A stretch of 64,000 bases of DNA from Cafeteria roenbergensis (GCA_008330645.1 VLTN01000010.1:558001-622000); one strand, 5' to 3'; shown: positions 11,337 through 23,400, numbered from the stretch's first letter. The notes: generated from the sequence alone by a model not told the origin. Program-made: numbers and translations.

Positions 11337-14300
11337 TCAGTCCGAAGCCATGCCCTGCTGCACGCGGTCCACCAGCAGCGGCAGCACGCCCCCGGAGGGC
11401 CAGGCCCTGTTCGCCGTGTTCACGACGATGTCGACCGCCCCGTCGCCGGCCTCGGCCGCCACAAGCGCGCGCGGACGGAAGAGGTCCCCGACGCTGACGA
11501 GAATGCGCTGGACGTCCTGCCTAGCCGCGGCGTGAAGCCGAAGCCACTCGCGGCGAGCCTCGGCGCGCAGGGGCATGACCCTGTCGCCAGACGAGCGGTC
11601 GGTGCGGTCGGAGGACGGTGTGAGCAGCGCGGTCCGGTCCGAAGTCTGCGTCAGGAGCACCCCATTCGAGACGAGGCGTCGCAGCTGCTTGGAGGTCACT
11701 GTGGATCCCCCCGCCTCCTTCTTGGTCACGGGCGAGATGAACCCGTCCATGAACACGGAGTGGGCTGGAACGGCGCCGAGCCCCCGCTGCACCCCCCGCA
11801 TGGTCACCAGCGCGCGGTGGCCCCGGACGGCCATGGTGCGGCCGCCCACGTGCTCAATCGAGCCGGACGCCATCGGGCTCGCGAGGTACTCGACAGACTC
11901 GGCATCGGGAGACACGTGCCGCTCCACCGTGTCGAGCTCGGCCCCGCCGTCGTTCCACCCAAAGGCCGCGTCGACGATGCGGGCAGCGGACCCCTCGGCC
12001 ACCACGTTGGCGGGGGCCTGCGGCGGGCTCTGCAGCCGAAGCGCGTCCCACACGCGCTCCTCCGCCGCAGCCCGCACGGCAGCGCGGTCGATGAACGAGG
12101 CGCCAGCGTGCCCCGCCAGGGCACCGCACCACAGCCAGTCAAGCGCCAGCTGCCCCAGGTACCCGTTGGCGCACTCGAGGTTCACCCAGTCCGCGAAGGT
12201 GAGAAGGCCCGGCACCCCGCTGCCAAGCTCCCGCACCGCCCCGTTGACCAGTCGGAGCGCCAGCAGGGACGTGGCGCGGAACGAAAAGGCCACTGGAGCC
12301 TGGGCGGCGTTGCGAGCCGCGATGGCGGCGTCCGAGGCGGACGCCACGGACAGCGCGTCGTCGTCATCGTCGGCAAAACCTTCGGCCGACGACCTCGTGC
12401 CCGAGCCCGACCCCGACCCCGAGTCTGCACCGCCGCCGCGCGGCGATGCTGCGAGCCCGAAGCCCCCAGCCGTCGCGGGGGGCGTGATGCCGCCGGCGCG
12501 GGGCGTTCCGCCGCCCCCCGCAGCGCCCTGAGGCGGGGGCGTGCGCACCTTTGTCGTCGCCGACGACGACGCTGCGGGCGAGTGGTCCTCCTCCTTGGTC
12601 GCAGCGAGAATTTGCTCGAACGGGGCGCCGCGAAACCGCTCCCGGAACCACACTTCCCCGCACAGCGCACGGACCGCCATCCTGATGATGCGGGGCACGG
12701 GCGCGTCGATAGCGCAGAGTAGCTGCCACGCCGTGACGCGGCCCTCGCGCGCCGGCACGCACAGCAGGTCCTCCACCTCGCCCAGCATCCTGGCCAGCGC
12801 CGGGTCCACCAGCGGGCGGCCGTCCCTAGCCCGCAGCGGGAATGTTTGCGTGTCCAGCAGGCAGGCGATGGCGGCCCGGCGCAGCGCGGGCGGGATGGCC
12901 TCTTGCAGCAACGCGCCGCCGACCTGCTCCGGGTCGCTGCCAGCTCCCGCCGTGGCGGCTGCTGCGGCGGCGGAGGCAGCACCGCCGCCGCCGCCGCCGC
13001 CGGCGGCGGCCCTGCCGCCACGTGCGTCAGCGGCGGCTCCCGCCGCCACGCCGTCGCGGCTGTCGTCGGCTCTGCCCACGACGCCGTGCTGAGACGCGGC
13101 GAGGAAGCGCTGCTGCACGGGAGTGAAGAGCTCCACAGCAAAGGGCTGCACCCGGCTGAGGTGGCCCGTGGCGCACGCCTGCAGCGCAACGCCGAGGTTG
13201 GAGGCTTGCAGCTCCCGCACCGCGAGCCCCCGCTCGAAGTCGCCGCCGAGGGCCGAGGCCACGCCCCCGAGCACGAAGTCGCAGTAGCGGCGGCGGGCGG
13301 AGACGGAGCCCGCGATGCTCGCGAGGTCCGGGTGGCGCTCCGCCAGGGCGTCGACGATGCCGAAGTACCCGGCGAGGGGGATGCGGCGGTCGGCCGGGAG
13401 GCGGGCGGCAGCGCGGCTGGCCGGGCCCAGGATGCGGCCGGAGGCGGCCGGACGGACGGGGCTGAACGCCGCTCGGCGAAGCAGGGTGCCCAGCCCGCCA
13501 AGCGCGCCCCGCAGGGCGCCGACCTGGGCTGGGGGCCGGGAGGCCACGGCGCTGGCAGCCTCTGAGAGGGCGCGCTGCAGCGAGGCCGCGGCGGCCGTTC
13601 CCCTGTCCGCCAGGCCCGGCAGGACCAGCCGGCAGAGCTCTGACACGCCCCACGGGGTGATGCCGGGGGCGCGGCGAGCCGGGCTTGCTCGCGTCGGGCC
13701 CTCGGCGAGCGACTGGACCGCTCCCCCGCGGCGCAGGCTCGCCTCCACCGAGCGGGTGCCGATGTCCAGCAGCGCCTGGTGGACGCAGCGGGCGCGGGGG
13801 AGGCGCCGGGAGCCCGCCTCGCACAGCTCCGGCGTCACCACGCGGAGCAGCTGCAGGAGGGAGACGCGGCGGCGGAAGGGCCACCGCGCCACTGCCCGCT
13901 CCACCATGCCGAGGATGATCTCGCCGCTGCGGCGGGCGCTGGCCGCGACGGCGGCCACGGTGTCGCTGGGCTGCGGGCCGTCGAGGCCGCCGGGAGCGAC
14001 GCCCTCGGCGGCCGGGGGCACGGCACCGTCGCGGTGCCCCCGGCCGCCCATCCCCGACGTGTGGCTGGAGTCGCCGAGGGTGGCTGCGCCGGAGCGGGCG
14101 AGGCTGCTCCGGGCCGAGCGCCCCGGCCGCTTTCTGCCCGACCCCACGGACGCCCCGTCGCCGTGGAACAGCGCCGTGGACGTCGGGGACAAGGAGCCAG
14201 ATGCGGCATTGCTGCCGTGCGCGGCGGCGGAGCGGGGGGACAGGAATGGGCCGGCGGGGCCCGAGAGGCTTGCCGTGAGCTGGCCCGACCTCGACCTGCT

Positions 14301-15998
14301 GGTGCTTGGGGCGTGCCCGCTGCTGGCGCCGCTCGAGCCCCCGTCCACCACCGGGCTCGTAGCCACGTCGATGGAGAGGCGAGCGGGGGCGCGGTCCGCC
14401 GAGCGGGGCTTGTCGCCGCACAGATGCCTCGAGCTGCTCACCGTCACGTGCGCTTCTGCCATGCCGCAGCCGAGCGCGTCCGCCAGCCTGGCCGTCGCCA
14501 CCGCGCGCACCGTGGTCGCAGCCGCGGGCAAGATCATCGAAGCGAACGAGTACGGGTCCGCGACGTCGGGGTCGCTGAGCATGCTCCCGGCGGCTGCGGC
14601 TGCGGCGGCAGCGGCAGCAGCTGCAAGCGAATCTTTCGCAGAGGTCCCGACTCCCCTCGCAGGGGCCTCCTCAAGCAGCTGCGAGCGGACCCGCGACACT
14701 GTGCTAACGCAAGAGCGCGCGTTGTCAGGCACAACTGCGTCGCGCCAGGCCGCCGCAAGCTCGCGCGTCCGAGCGAGCTGAGGCGTTTCCGTTGGTGAAG
14801 GGGCATTCCTCCGAGCAAGCGCACCCAGCGGAATTGTGCCGTCTTCCGACCGCTCCGAGAGCGTCTGCCCACTGTATGGCGGGGGACCACCGCCCGCGCT
14901 GAGCTCCCAGCGGCGGCCGGTTGGGCCTGCCACCGAGCTTGCAGTCCTGGCGCTTGCACCGCTTGACTCGGCCTCGGCGCGCGCCCCCCACGAGTCCTGG
15001 CGCCCCTGGCCGAGCGAGCCGGAGCCGGCGTCACGCGCACCGGCGTCCAGGCTGAGGCCCGAGACGATCCTTCGGGCGGCGTCGTCATCGAACGCCGCCA
15101 GCACCAGGCTCGGGTCGATGCCCGCCCGGATACAGAGTTCGTCGCCCAGCCGAACCGGGCTGAGCAGCCTGAGGAGCATGGTTACGGCAGCATACGCCCT
15201 CTCACGCGCCTCGGGGGAGTGCGGCAGCCCCGAGGCCTGGAACCAGGCCTCCTCCGCAAGCTGCACAGCCTGGTGCCGGCAGGCCTCGTCGCTCTCGCTA
15301 ACGGAGGCGGCGCAGGAGATGATGCCTGCGGCGACAAAAGCTGGGACGCGCAAGCTGTCCCGGAAGAGCGCCCGGACGGCGCTGTCGTCCGCCTTGAGCC
15401 CCGGGACCCGCCATAGGGCGATTGCCGAGAGCTCCCGCTCCCGTGCGCCCGCAGCCAGGGCCTCGGCGGCCAGCCCGCGGGCGCCCGGCGCCTGCGGCCC
15501 CATTTGGCCACGGTCCATCGCCGGTGCAGCCGAGGCCCCGGGCAGGCGAAACGAACTGCGCCGCACTGCCGGCCCGCAGGTGACGGGCACAGTCACCGTG
15601 GTGACGGAGTTGGGCTTGGTGGGCGTCACCGCGCGCACCAGGGAGCGCAGCTGCTCGAACCGCTCAGCAGCCTCTGACGGCGCGGCGTGTCTCTCGCAGC
15701 GTGGCGGTGTCGATTCCTCCCACGGGTTCGAGGGCAGCAACGCCTCCAGCAGCCGCAGCGCCAGCCGGTCGGGCAGGCTCAGGGACTCCTGCGGAGGACG
15801 CCGAGGCAGCGGGCAACCGGGGCGGTCGCCGGGGGGGCGGCAAGGCCTGGCGCGCAACCCTCGCCGCAGCTGCCGGGTCACAGTCAGCGTCGCCGTCCCA
15901 GCCTCGCCCGCCGCCGCGGGGGAGAGAGCCGGCCCCAAGACCCCTCCCCCCCGGTCCCTTGCGCCCCCCCCGCCCACAGAGGCGAGACTCGCGCGCAA
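11337..15998 (-). CDS. Hypothetical 1,553-residue protein, Ala/Ser/Arg-rich
   Basis: A single long frame with no domain I recognise. Conserved-looking, hydrophobically patterned blocks alternate with disordered Ala, Gly, Ser and Arg stretches. Helical blocks occur near residues 200-310 (for example ALFRDSLRVPAFVAAGIIS) and in the last third (FADWVNLECANGYLGQLALD). The block structure suggests an alpha-helical repeat scaffold, but this is only an impression. The C-terminal 250 residues look the most ordered. A run of about 13 Ala and several poly-Gly tracts lie in the linkers. The start at 15998 is simply the first ATG of the frame, and in-frame introns are possible. It is convergent with ENGase and divergent from the gene at 16428. 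Long frames arise easily at this GC content, but the ordered blocks favour a real gene. Confidence 0.6.
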   Translation of the reverse strand: MRASLASVGGGGARDRGGGVLGPALSPAAAGEAGTATLTVTRQLRRGLRARPCRPPGDRPGCPLPRRPPQESLSLPDRLALRLLEALLPSNPWEESTPPRCERHAAPSEAAERFEQLRSLVRAVTPTKPNSVTTVTVPVTCGPAVRRSSFRLPGASAAPAMDRGQMGPQAPGARGLAAEALAAGARERELSAIALWRVPGLKADDSAVRALFRDSLRVPAFVAAGIISCAASVSESDEACRHQAVQLAEEAWFQASGLPHSPEARERAYAAVTMLLRLLSPVRLGDELCIRAGIDPSLVLAAFDDDAARRIVSGLSLDAGARDAGSGSLGQGRQDSWGARAEAESSGASARTASSVAGPTGRRWELSAGGGPPPYSGQTLSERSEDGTIPLGALARRNAPSPTETPQLARTRELAAAWRDAVVPDNARSCVSTVSRVRSQLLEEAPARGVGTSAKDSLAAAAAAAAAAAAGSMLSDPDVADPYSFASMILPAAATTVRAVATARLADALGCGMAEAHVTVSSSRHLCGDKPRSADRAPARLSIDVATSPVVDGGSSGASSGHAPSTSRSRSGQLTASLSGPAGPFLSPRSAAAHGSNAASGSLSPTSTALFHGDGASVGSGRKRPGRSARSSLARSGAATLGDSSHTSGMGGRGHRDGAVPPAAEGVAPGGLDGPQPSDTVAAVAASARRSGEIILGMVERAVARWPFRRRVSLLQLLRVVTPELCEAGSRRLPRARCVHQALLDIGTRSVEASLRRGGAVQSLAEGPTRASPARRAPGITPWGVSELCRLVLPGLADRGTAAAASLQRALSEAASAVASRPPAQVGALRGALGGLGTLLRRAAFSPVRPAASGRILGPASRAAARLPADRRIPLAGYFGIVDALAERHPDLASIAGSVSARRRYCDFVLGGVASALGGDFERGLAVRELQASNLGVALQACATGHLSRVQPFAVELFTPVQQRFLAASQHGVVGRADDSRDGVAAGAAADARGGRAAAGGGGGGGAASAAAAAATAGAGSDPEQVGGALLQEAIPPALRRAAIACLLDTQTFPLRARDGRPLVDPALARMLGEVEDLLCVPAREGRVTAWQLLCAIDAPVPRIIRMAVRALCGEVWFRERFRGAPFEQILAATKEEDHSPAASSSATTKVRTPPPQGAAGGGGTPRAGGITPPATAGGFGLAASPRGGGADSGSGSGSGTRSSAEGFADDDDDALSVASASDAAIAARNAAQAPVAFSFRATSLLALRLVNGAVRELGSGVPGLLTFADWVNLECANGYLGQLALDWLWCGALAGHAGASFIDRAAVRAAAEERVWDALRLQSPPQAPANVVAEGSAARIVDAAFGWNDGGAELDTVERHVSPDAESVEYLASPMASGSIEHVGGRTMAVRGHRALVTMRGVQRGLGAVPAHSVFMDGFISPVTKKEAGGSTVTSKQLRRLVSNGVLLTQTSDRTALLTPSSDRTDRSSGDRVMPLRAEARREWLRLHAAARQDVQRILVSVGDLFRPRALVAAEAGDGAVDIVVNTANRAWPSGGVLPLLVDRVQQGMASD

Positions 15999-16427
15999 TC
16001 CCGCGCGCCGCGGCCTCGCAGGTCGGGGCAGCTCTCACCATGGCGCAGCCCGGCCTTGCCGCGGCAGCGACGCTGTTGGCAGGTCTGGTGCTCCTGCGCG
16101 CGCGCCCCAGCTCCTCGCCAAGGGCGTGTCCCACCGCGGTCGCGTGTCCCAGGCGGCGCGAGGAATGAGCCTCTCGGATGTCTGGCCCGGGTCGGGGCAC
16201 TTCTCGTCGCCCGGGCGCGGCTGGTGCTGCTCTCAGACTCAACGTGATCGCTCTGTTTTTGCACGGGCGCCGCGTCGCTCGGCCCGAGGCTCTGTCGACG
16301 AGTGGCAGTCGGAAAAGCTGGCAGTGCCGGTGGAATTCCTCGCCGGCGCGACATCGCGAGGGTTGCGCACTTGTCGAGCGCGCTTGTGCCGCTCGTTGTC
16401 CAGGCGGCCTGCCCCCTGCTCGCGGCA
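15999..16427. other. Divergent spacer with no clear gene
   Basis: 429 bp between the putative starts of the hypothetical protein (-) and the signal-peptide protein (+). The plus frame stays open from 16302, but coding character begins only at 16428 with a signal-peptide-like start. The spacer should contain both promoters. No motif was recognised. Confidence 0.5.
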
Positions 16428-17015
16428 ATGGCCCGCCTTGCCCACCTCCCTTCCTCCGGCTCCGTCGTTCTGGCCCTGCTGCTCGCTGCGATGGCGGCCA
16501 CCGCGCAGGCCTCCATGTCTGCGACCGCCGACGCCGCGATGCGCTTCCTCGTCGGCGCACCGCCCGCGGGCTCGGAGAAGCCCAACGCGACGGCCGCCCC
16601 GCCGGCGACGCTTGAGGCCCACCTGCTGCTCAGCGCCGCCATGTCTGAGGACTTTGCGATCAGCCAGGGCCTCAGCGGCTCGTGGCGGCAGACGGAGCTG
16701 GACGAATTTGACGGCCGCGAGATCCACACCGCTGGCTACGAGTGGGACGAGCCTCGGGACGCCGACATCCACGAGTTCTCCGCGAACGGTGCGCGCGGCG
16801 TCATCTTCCGGGCGAGCAACCCCGTCGTGTTCGCGCAGGGAGAGGACACCATTCCAATCCCGAAGGCTCCTCTTGCAGACTCGCGCGAGCTTTGCGTCGC
16901 TCTCCTCGCGCCCGCGGGGGGCCGGACGCGCGTGCTCGCCCAGTCGGAGCTCGCCTCCCGCTCCCCTTGCAGCGGGCTGGCCAGCCTGGCCCGCCTGGTC
17001 GCCCTGGAACTCTGA
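16428..17015 (+). CDS. Putative secreted or lumenal protein, model incomplete
   Basis: The ATG at 16428 starts a 195-residue frame beginning MARLAHLPSSGSVVLALLLA, a typical cleavable signal peptide with likely cleavage after ATAQA near residue 27. The rest is acidic and ordered-looking (LDEFDGREIHTAGYEWDEP, then GVIFRASNPVVFAQGEDTI) and has no family I recognise. The last 30 residues lose that character. A coding-looking stretch in another frame follows at about 17120-17240 (PWLSDTALVVGLDAQL), so a 3' exon after an unresolved intron is likely. I could not find a phase-consistent GT-AG pair joining them, so the 3' end given here is only the end of this open frame. Confidence 0.5.
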   Translation: MARLAHLPSSGSVVLALLLAAMAATAQASMSATADAAMRFLVGAPPAGSEKPNATAAPPATLEAHLLLSAAMSEDFAISQGLSGSWRQTELDEFDGREIHTAGYEWDEPRDADIHEFSANGARGVIFRASNPVVFAQGEDTIPIPKAPLADSRELCVALLAPAGGRTRVLAQSELASRSPCSGLASLARLVALEL

Positions 17016-17461
17016 GCCTGACGTTGCAACCGCCAGCAGACGTCGCCCACAGTTCGGAGGCGCGTGCCGCGCTCGCCCCTTTTCCCCGGACCAGCCTGCG
17101 CCAGGTGCCATCGCCGGCCCGCGTGCCGTTCTCCCGACGCGCCGTGGCTCTCCGACACCGCGCTTGTTGTCGGGCTGGACGCGCAGCTCAGGCGCAACGC
17201 ACCGCAGGCGCTGCCGGTCGACGTGCAGCTAGCTGGCTGCAGCTGCAGTTCAGCACATGCCAATCCCTGCCACGCCCGGCTTCCCAACCCCCCCCCACCC
17301 CCCCCCCATCTCGTCCTCGAGTTTGTTGCCAAGCAGCGCGAGCGCGAGGGGCGCCCCGGCGCCCTTTGCGCACCGCTGCCGCGTCTGCCTCGCGTGCGTT
17401 GCGCGCCCGGCCGTCAAGCTCGATGTGTTTTGCCTCAAGCCGCTGGCGCCGACACTCGCAC
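17016..17461. other. Spacer with a possible extra exon and poly-C tracts
   Basis: About 17120-17240 on the plus strand reads as coding-like sequence that could be a last exon of the gene at 16428. It is followed by two C-runs of about nine bases each near 17288-17309. The remainder up to the dynein stop at 17462 is probably 3' untranslated sequence of the two convergent genes. Confidence 0.4.
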
Positions 17462-20400
17462 TCAATTCAAACCAGAATCCGACTCGCACACAATGCACGC
17501 GCCCCGGAGCAGCCAGTGGTCGTCCGGCGCCCCGGGCACGCAGGGCAGCCGGAGCTCCGTGATGCGCTCGAGCCGCGAGGTGGACGAGAACACCGGCACC
17601 GACACGGTCGCCTCCTCCTCCTCTTGCTCGTCCTCGTGCTCCGCGTCCTCGCCGGCCACACTGCGGCCCGGGGAGAACGAGGCGTGCGACCCGGGACTGT
17701 GGGGCGCCACACGGACGGCGGCCCTGTCCGCCGGTTGGGAGACGGTTTGCACGGGCCGCAGCCACAGCATGGGCAGCGGCACGCTCGTCTGCCCGCGCTT
17801 GGCATCGCACAGCTGGCCGTTCTCCACGTCCCACCCTGCGCCCACGAGCCGCAGGCCGTGGACGTACACGCCTCCCGGCGGGTTGGGCGGCGGCTCGAGT
17901 CCCGGCCCCGGGTTGACAACGGACATGACCCTGGCGCGGAGTTGCACGGCGTCCACGGGCACGCCGGAGCGCCTCGCGGCCACCTGCATCACCGCGGTCA
18001 GGAGCGCCTCGGGCCGCGACAGCACGGCCAGCGGGATGGACGCAGGCGGCGTGCCGTCCTCCCGCTCGCCCCACGCCGCCAGCGCCGCGACGCGCTCGCT
18101 GAGGAGGCGCACGAACGCGGCGGCGCTCGTCACCGACGACCCCGCGCGCCCCGCAGCGGCCCGCCACGCCTGGGGCACCTCGCCCCGCGCGAGTGCGGTC
18201 GCGTCCGCCTCCAGCACGGGGGGCAGCGGCGTGTCACCCTGCAGCGCCGCAGTGAGCCGCCTCAGGTGCGCCGCCATGGCCTCCACCAGCGAGCTGGCCG
18301 CCACCGCCTCGTGCACCAGGACCCCGCGCATCGGCGCGTCGGCCGAGGGCCGGAACCGCCTCCGAATCGCCGCGACATCCAGCGGGCGCGGCAGCGCCGA
18401 GGACACTGCGGTGGCCACCGACAGCGCCTTGGCAAGCGCCCGGCCGTGCGCCGCGCTCGACCGCGCCTCGTCAGCGCCGCTCGCCCCAGCGGCGCCGCCG
18501 GCACCCGCCCCCGCGCCCGGCACGGGGTCGTCGGCGCCGGCAAGGCGGTCCCCGGCGGCATCTGCCGCGCCCCCCGCCTCCAGCCCGAACCGGGCGGAGG
18601 ACCCAGCCCTCCTTGGAGTTTGGCCGCCAGCCGCAGCAGCAGCCGCTGCTGCTGCCGAGTGACCCGCGGCCGCGTCGGCACCCCCCGCCGCCGCAACGGC
18701 CCACTCCAGGTCCGCCGCGGTCGTGCCCACCTCGGAGGTGCGCGCCGCCAGCGCCACCCGCAGGGCTTGCGACGACTGCCGCGACAGCAGGCCCGACGTC
18801 GCGTTGCCGTCCAGCCCCACGGCCTCCGGGGCATCGTCCGCCGGCAGCTCCGCCGCCGCGTGCTCCAGCAGCAGCCCCATGTTCGGCCGCCACTGCTCCA
18901 CCCTGGGCGCCCCCGGGCCGGGGGTCTCCCTCGCCCTGCCGCCGCCAGCGGCCCCCGTGCCGGACGTGCGCCGCGCGCCGCGCGTTCCCCCCGCGGAGGG
19001 CGCGCCCGCTGCCGCCGCCGCGTTGGCGGCAGCCTCCGCCTCGCCCGACTGCGAGGGGTCCACCCCCAGCCCGCAGGAGTCCGTGGGGAGCGAGTACGCG
19101 CCCGTGTCGTCCAGCGGCGGGGCCAGGCCCATGGGAGCCAGCGCCGCGTCGGCGCCGCCAATGCTGGCCGGGGCGCCCGCAGCGTCGGGCGGCGGCGGCA
19201 GGATGCGCGGGCCCATGCAGCGCCGCAGCAGCGCCTCCAGCAACGCCCGGTCGGTTTCGGCAGTGACCCTTCCCCCGTAGTTGCTCTGGCCGATGAGAGA
19301 CAGCAGCGTGTCGAAAGGCACCACCGCTGTCTCCGTAAGCGCCCCGCCCGCTGCCTCCTCGGCGGCAGCAGCCTCGCTACGTACGCGCCGGCCGGCCGCC
19401 CGCGCTGCCCGGGCCTCCAGGCGCAGAGCGACGTCGGCCGGGGCCGCAGCGTCGAGCAGCAGCCGCAGCTGGGCCACGCTGATTGCCAGGTCGGAGCGCG
19501 TGAAGCCGTAGTCCGCAGCCCACCCTGCAGCCCCGTAGGTGCCGCGCTGCGCGCAGGCGGCGTGGAAGAAGCACAGGCCGTAGAGCAGCCGCGCCGTGGC
19601 CGTGGGCTGCAGCGCGTCCTCCAGGTAGTCCGGCCGGAACGCGGACAGCGTGGACAGCACCGACTGCCGAATGCCCGTCGGCGCCTCGGTGGTGGCCTTC
19701 ACGGAGCGCTCCAGCACGGCGGCGGGGAAGAGGCTGGTGGGCGCCGACGTCAGCCACAGCCGGAAGCCCGACGACGCAAAGTCGCTCGTGATCCCTCGCA
19801 CCTTGGCCTCCAGCTGGGGCAGCCACGAGGGCGCGAGGTGGCAGTTCTGCAGCAAGCACCACTCTCCGTCGTACATGGCGCTCTCGATGCAGTCCGCCGC
19901 CGCCGCCTCCTGCCCGCGGCCCATGGAGACGACCTTGAGGCCCTTTGCCTTGCCCGCCGCGTCCGCCAGCGCCAGGATCTCCTCCATGGGGTCGGACCCC
20001 TTGGCCAGCGTGAGCAGGATGGGCGTGTCCTCGCGCGACGCCGCCAGGACGTCCTCCAGCGTGGAGCTCGCCCCCTCCCGGACGAAGGGACCCAGGTGCG
20101 AGGCAGCAAACTCCTCCGCGGCGCGGGCCAGAGCGTCGGGCCGGAGGCAGCGCAGCACCAGCAGCTGCTGCAGCTGCGTGGTGAACTTCCACCGCTGCGC
20201 GCCAAGCTCGGGCCCCAGCATCGCCAGAGGCCCGCCCACTCGGCGGCGGCCCAGCTCCCGAATCGCCTCCTCGTGCCGCATCCGGCCCGCTCGTCGGATC
20301 GCCGACGCCGGCCCCAGCGGCTGCCGGAGCCCGCCCAGCTCCCGCGGCGCCGAGTCCCACCCGCCCGTCGTGGAGGCACCCCCGCCGATGGTTGACGCAG

Positions 20401-23400
20401 CCCCGCCGCCGCCTCGGCGCGAGGCCGCGACGCTCATCGCGCCCACGCCGCCCGGCCCGCGCACGGAGGCCGCGCCCCCCGCCACAGACGCGGCTGCGTA
20501 CGTCTGCTGCGCGGCCGCGCCAGTCCCAGACACGCTGCCCGTCATGCTCGCCTGCGACAACTGCTTCCCCATGGCCCCAAGCGGCCGGCCAAACAGCCCC
20601 CCGGCGCCCGCGGTGCCCGGCCCCGTCGACGACCCTCCCGCGACGGAGCTTCCAGCAGGGCCGCCTGCAACGGACGCGCTGCCGCCCACGGTGCCTCTGC
20701 CGCCACCCCCCTGCTCGCCCCGCGCGCCGGGCAGGGCCCAAAGCGTGTCTGACTCGTCCCCGGCAGTCGCCATGGCCGTCGCCAGCTCCGCCACCGGCGC
20801 CCGGGCGCGGAGCACAGCGCGGAACCGCCGCTTGTTCGACGCGACAAAGTCCGCGATCCCAGCCATGCCGGGGAGCGCGTCCACCGCGAGCAGGTCTGCC
20901 CAGGCGCGGTCCGGCAGCCACCCCGCTGAGCGGCCCGCCTCTGCCGCCCCGGCGGCCGCCTTTCCAGCTCCGCTGCTCGGCCGTGTCTGGCCGCCGACAG
21001 CCGTCGTGGCCTCGCTGGACGCCACGGCCTCCTCTTCGCCTTCTTCCTCCTCCGAGTCCTCCTCCTCCTCCTCCTCCTCCTCTTCCGAGTCGGAGGCATC
21101 CTCCGACGTGTCGCCAGCGGTGGGGTTGGGCCTTCGCTTGATCTGCCCCGGGTCCAGCGACCCTGAGAGCAGCACAGACACCTCCTCCGGGCTCGCCCTG
21201 CCCTCCGCCTGCATCACAGTCAGGGCGAGGGACAGCTCGAACCCGAGCCTGTGCTCATGGAACAGCGCCATGCGTGCCAGCTGAAGCACCCTCTTCGTCG
21301 CCGCATCCGTGTGAGCCTGAAGCCGGCTCACGGGGCCAGCGCCGCTGCCGCCACCGCCGCCGCCACCACCACCGCCACCGCCAGTGGACGAGGCAGCTCC
21401 GGTCGCGCCCGACCCGCCGCCGCCGCCTCCTCCTCCTCCGCCACTGCCGCCGCCGCCACTGCCGCCGCCGCTGCCTCTGCCACCACCGCCGCGAGACCCG
21501 TCGTCACCCGCCAGCGCGGCCGAGAACTGCTGCTTCACCCAGCGGAGCGAGAAGGCGTACATGGGCGACAGGCGCGTCAGCGACTCCACGGCGAAGAACA
21601 GGCAGGCCCCGCGCAGCGCCACGGGGCGGAACTCCCGGCGCCGCGCCTCCAGCGTCACGCGCAGCTCGTCCGCCCGCCGCTGGTCCGTCGCAGCCCGCTT
21701 TGCCCCCGCCTGCGCCTCGTCCAGCGCGTCGCTCACCCGCTGGTTCGCAAGGATCGAGTCCGCCGACTCGGCGCCGGCAAGCATCGTCAGTACCCGCTCC
21801 TCCAGCGCCTCCACCTCGGCGGCCGAGTCGGCCTGGGCCCGCACCGCCTCCGCGAGCGACGCCTCCAGCTCGGGGGCCTCCTGCTGCGCCACGAGGGACA
21901 GCATCTGCTCCCGCAGCCCGTCGAAGGTGACGGCAAAGTTGAACACGGACAGGCTTGCCCGAAGCGCGGCGTCCAGCGCAGGCCGCGGCTCCGACGAGAC
22001 CAGCACGAGGCGGAAACCATCGTTCCAGCTCGTGGTCGTGCTCCCCACCCGCACGCTCCGCACTCCCCCCGCCCGCTCAATGCGGCGCGCAGCCACGTTT
22101 GCCAAGCAGGCGGGCAGTTTCGCGCCGCAGCCCTCCACCACAAGCGGCGCGCCCGCCAGCAGCGCCTTTTTGATCTCGTGCTCCAGTCGCCCATCGGTGG
22201 CTCGGGCGAAAATGGCGGGGCGCGCTGCCGGAGCGGCTGCGGCGGCGCGCCTGGCGCCCTTGGAGCCGCCAGCTGCCTGCCGCTCCGCCCCTTGGCCGCC
22301 CTCGGCAGCCAGCGCTCCAGCAGCTGGCGCCACTGCCCCCGCCCCGGCCCCCGCGCCGGCGACGTCCGCCTGCGCGTCCGCCGCGAGCTGGGCGCGCACC
22401 CACGCAAGCCCCTGGCCCTGGGGGTCAATGAGGAAGGGCCACTGCTCGCTCGTCTGCATCAGGACGGCGTTTTCCGTCGACAGCCTGTCGGCGGGGAGTC
22501 CGTTGGCGTGCCACGCCTGCACTGCCGCGCTGGTGCTGAGCAGCTGCTCCACGCGGAACGGCTCGGCGGTCTCGCCCGCAGCGGCAGCGGCTGCGCCGCT
22601 GGCCGAAGCGGGGGAGGCGCCAGCGCCGTCGCCGTCGCCAGTCGCCCGCCGCGGCGCCGCCCCCGACCACCGAATGCCCTCGTCGTCCAGCCAGCGCGAC
22701 CACTGCGACAGGAGCGCTGCGCGCGTCGGCGACGTGTACGGCCCCACATACGCGTCCATGCCGGCCGCCAGCAGCGTGTCGCCCAGCACGCACTCCGCCC
22801 GGCGCTGCACTGAGGCCGACTGCTCCCGCCACAGCCGCCGCTCGCCCGCCAGGCTGCCCAGCAGGCGGTCAGCGCGCTCCGCCTTGGCCACCCCGCCGTC
22901 GTAGCGCTCCCGCAGCTGCCGCCGCTCGGCCTCGCTGGCGCCAAAGTCGCTCACCAGCGCCGCCAGCTTGGCCTCCACGGCTGCCTGCTCGTCGCGCTTC
23001 TCCTTCAGCGCCGCCTCCGCCTCCGCAACCGCGGCGTTGGCGCGGGCGAGGTCCTCCTCCATCGGCCCCACCACGAGCCGGACGTCGTAGTAGGCGACCA
23101 TGGCGCGCACCCACTGGCAGAGGCTGCCCGCCGCGACGGACACCGTCCGCACGGTCGCCGGGTCGAACCCGGGGGCCTCCACCATCGGCCGGAGCTCCGC
23201 CACCGTGGCCGCCGACAGCTTGTCCCGCTTGAACTTGCGGATCCGCGAGAGGAACTTGGAGTCCGTGAGCAGCTTCTTCACGGCGGTGGCCCAGTAGTCG
23301 GGCACCTTCACCGTCTTGCCGCCCTCGGAGCGCGTCACCTTGATCGGCTTCTCCTTGAGGAGCACGCACACGGCCGCGAGCACCTGCTTCACGGCCTCGG

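Noticed and set aside
11087-14798. Plus-strand frames opposite the 1,553-residue hypothetical gene
   Set aside because: Composition is Arg/Pro/Ala-rich without ordered blocks; the minus-strand frame is longer and better patterned.
16742-20395. 1,217-codon plus-strand open frame over the dynein 3' end
   Set aside because: It is antisense to the conserved C-terminal and AAA6 sequence, with only Arg/Pro-rich composition; a compositional shadow.
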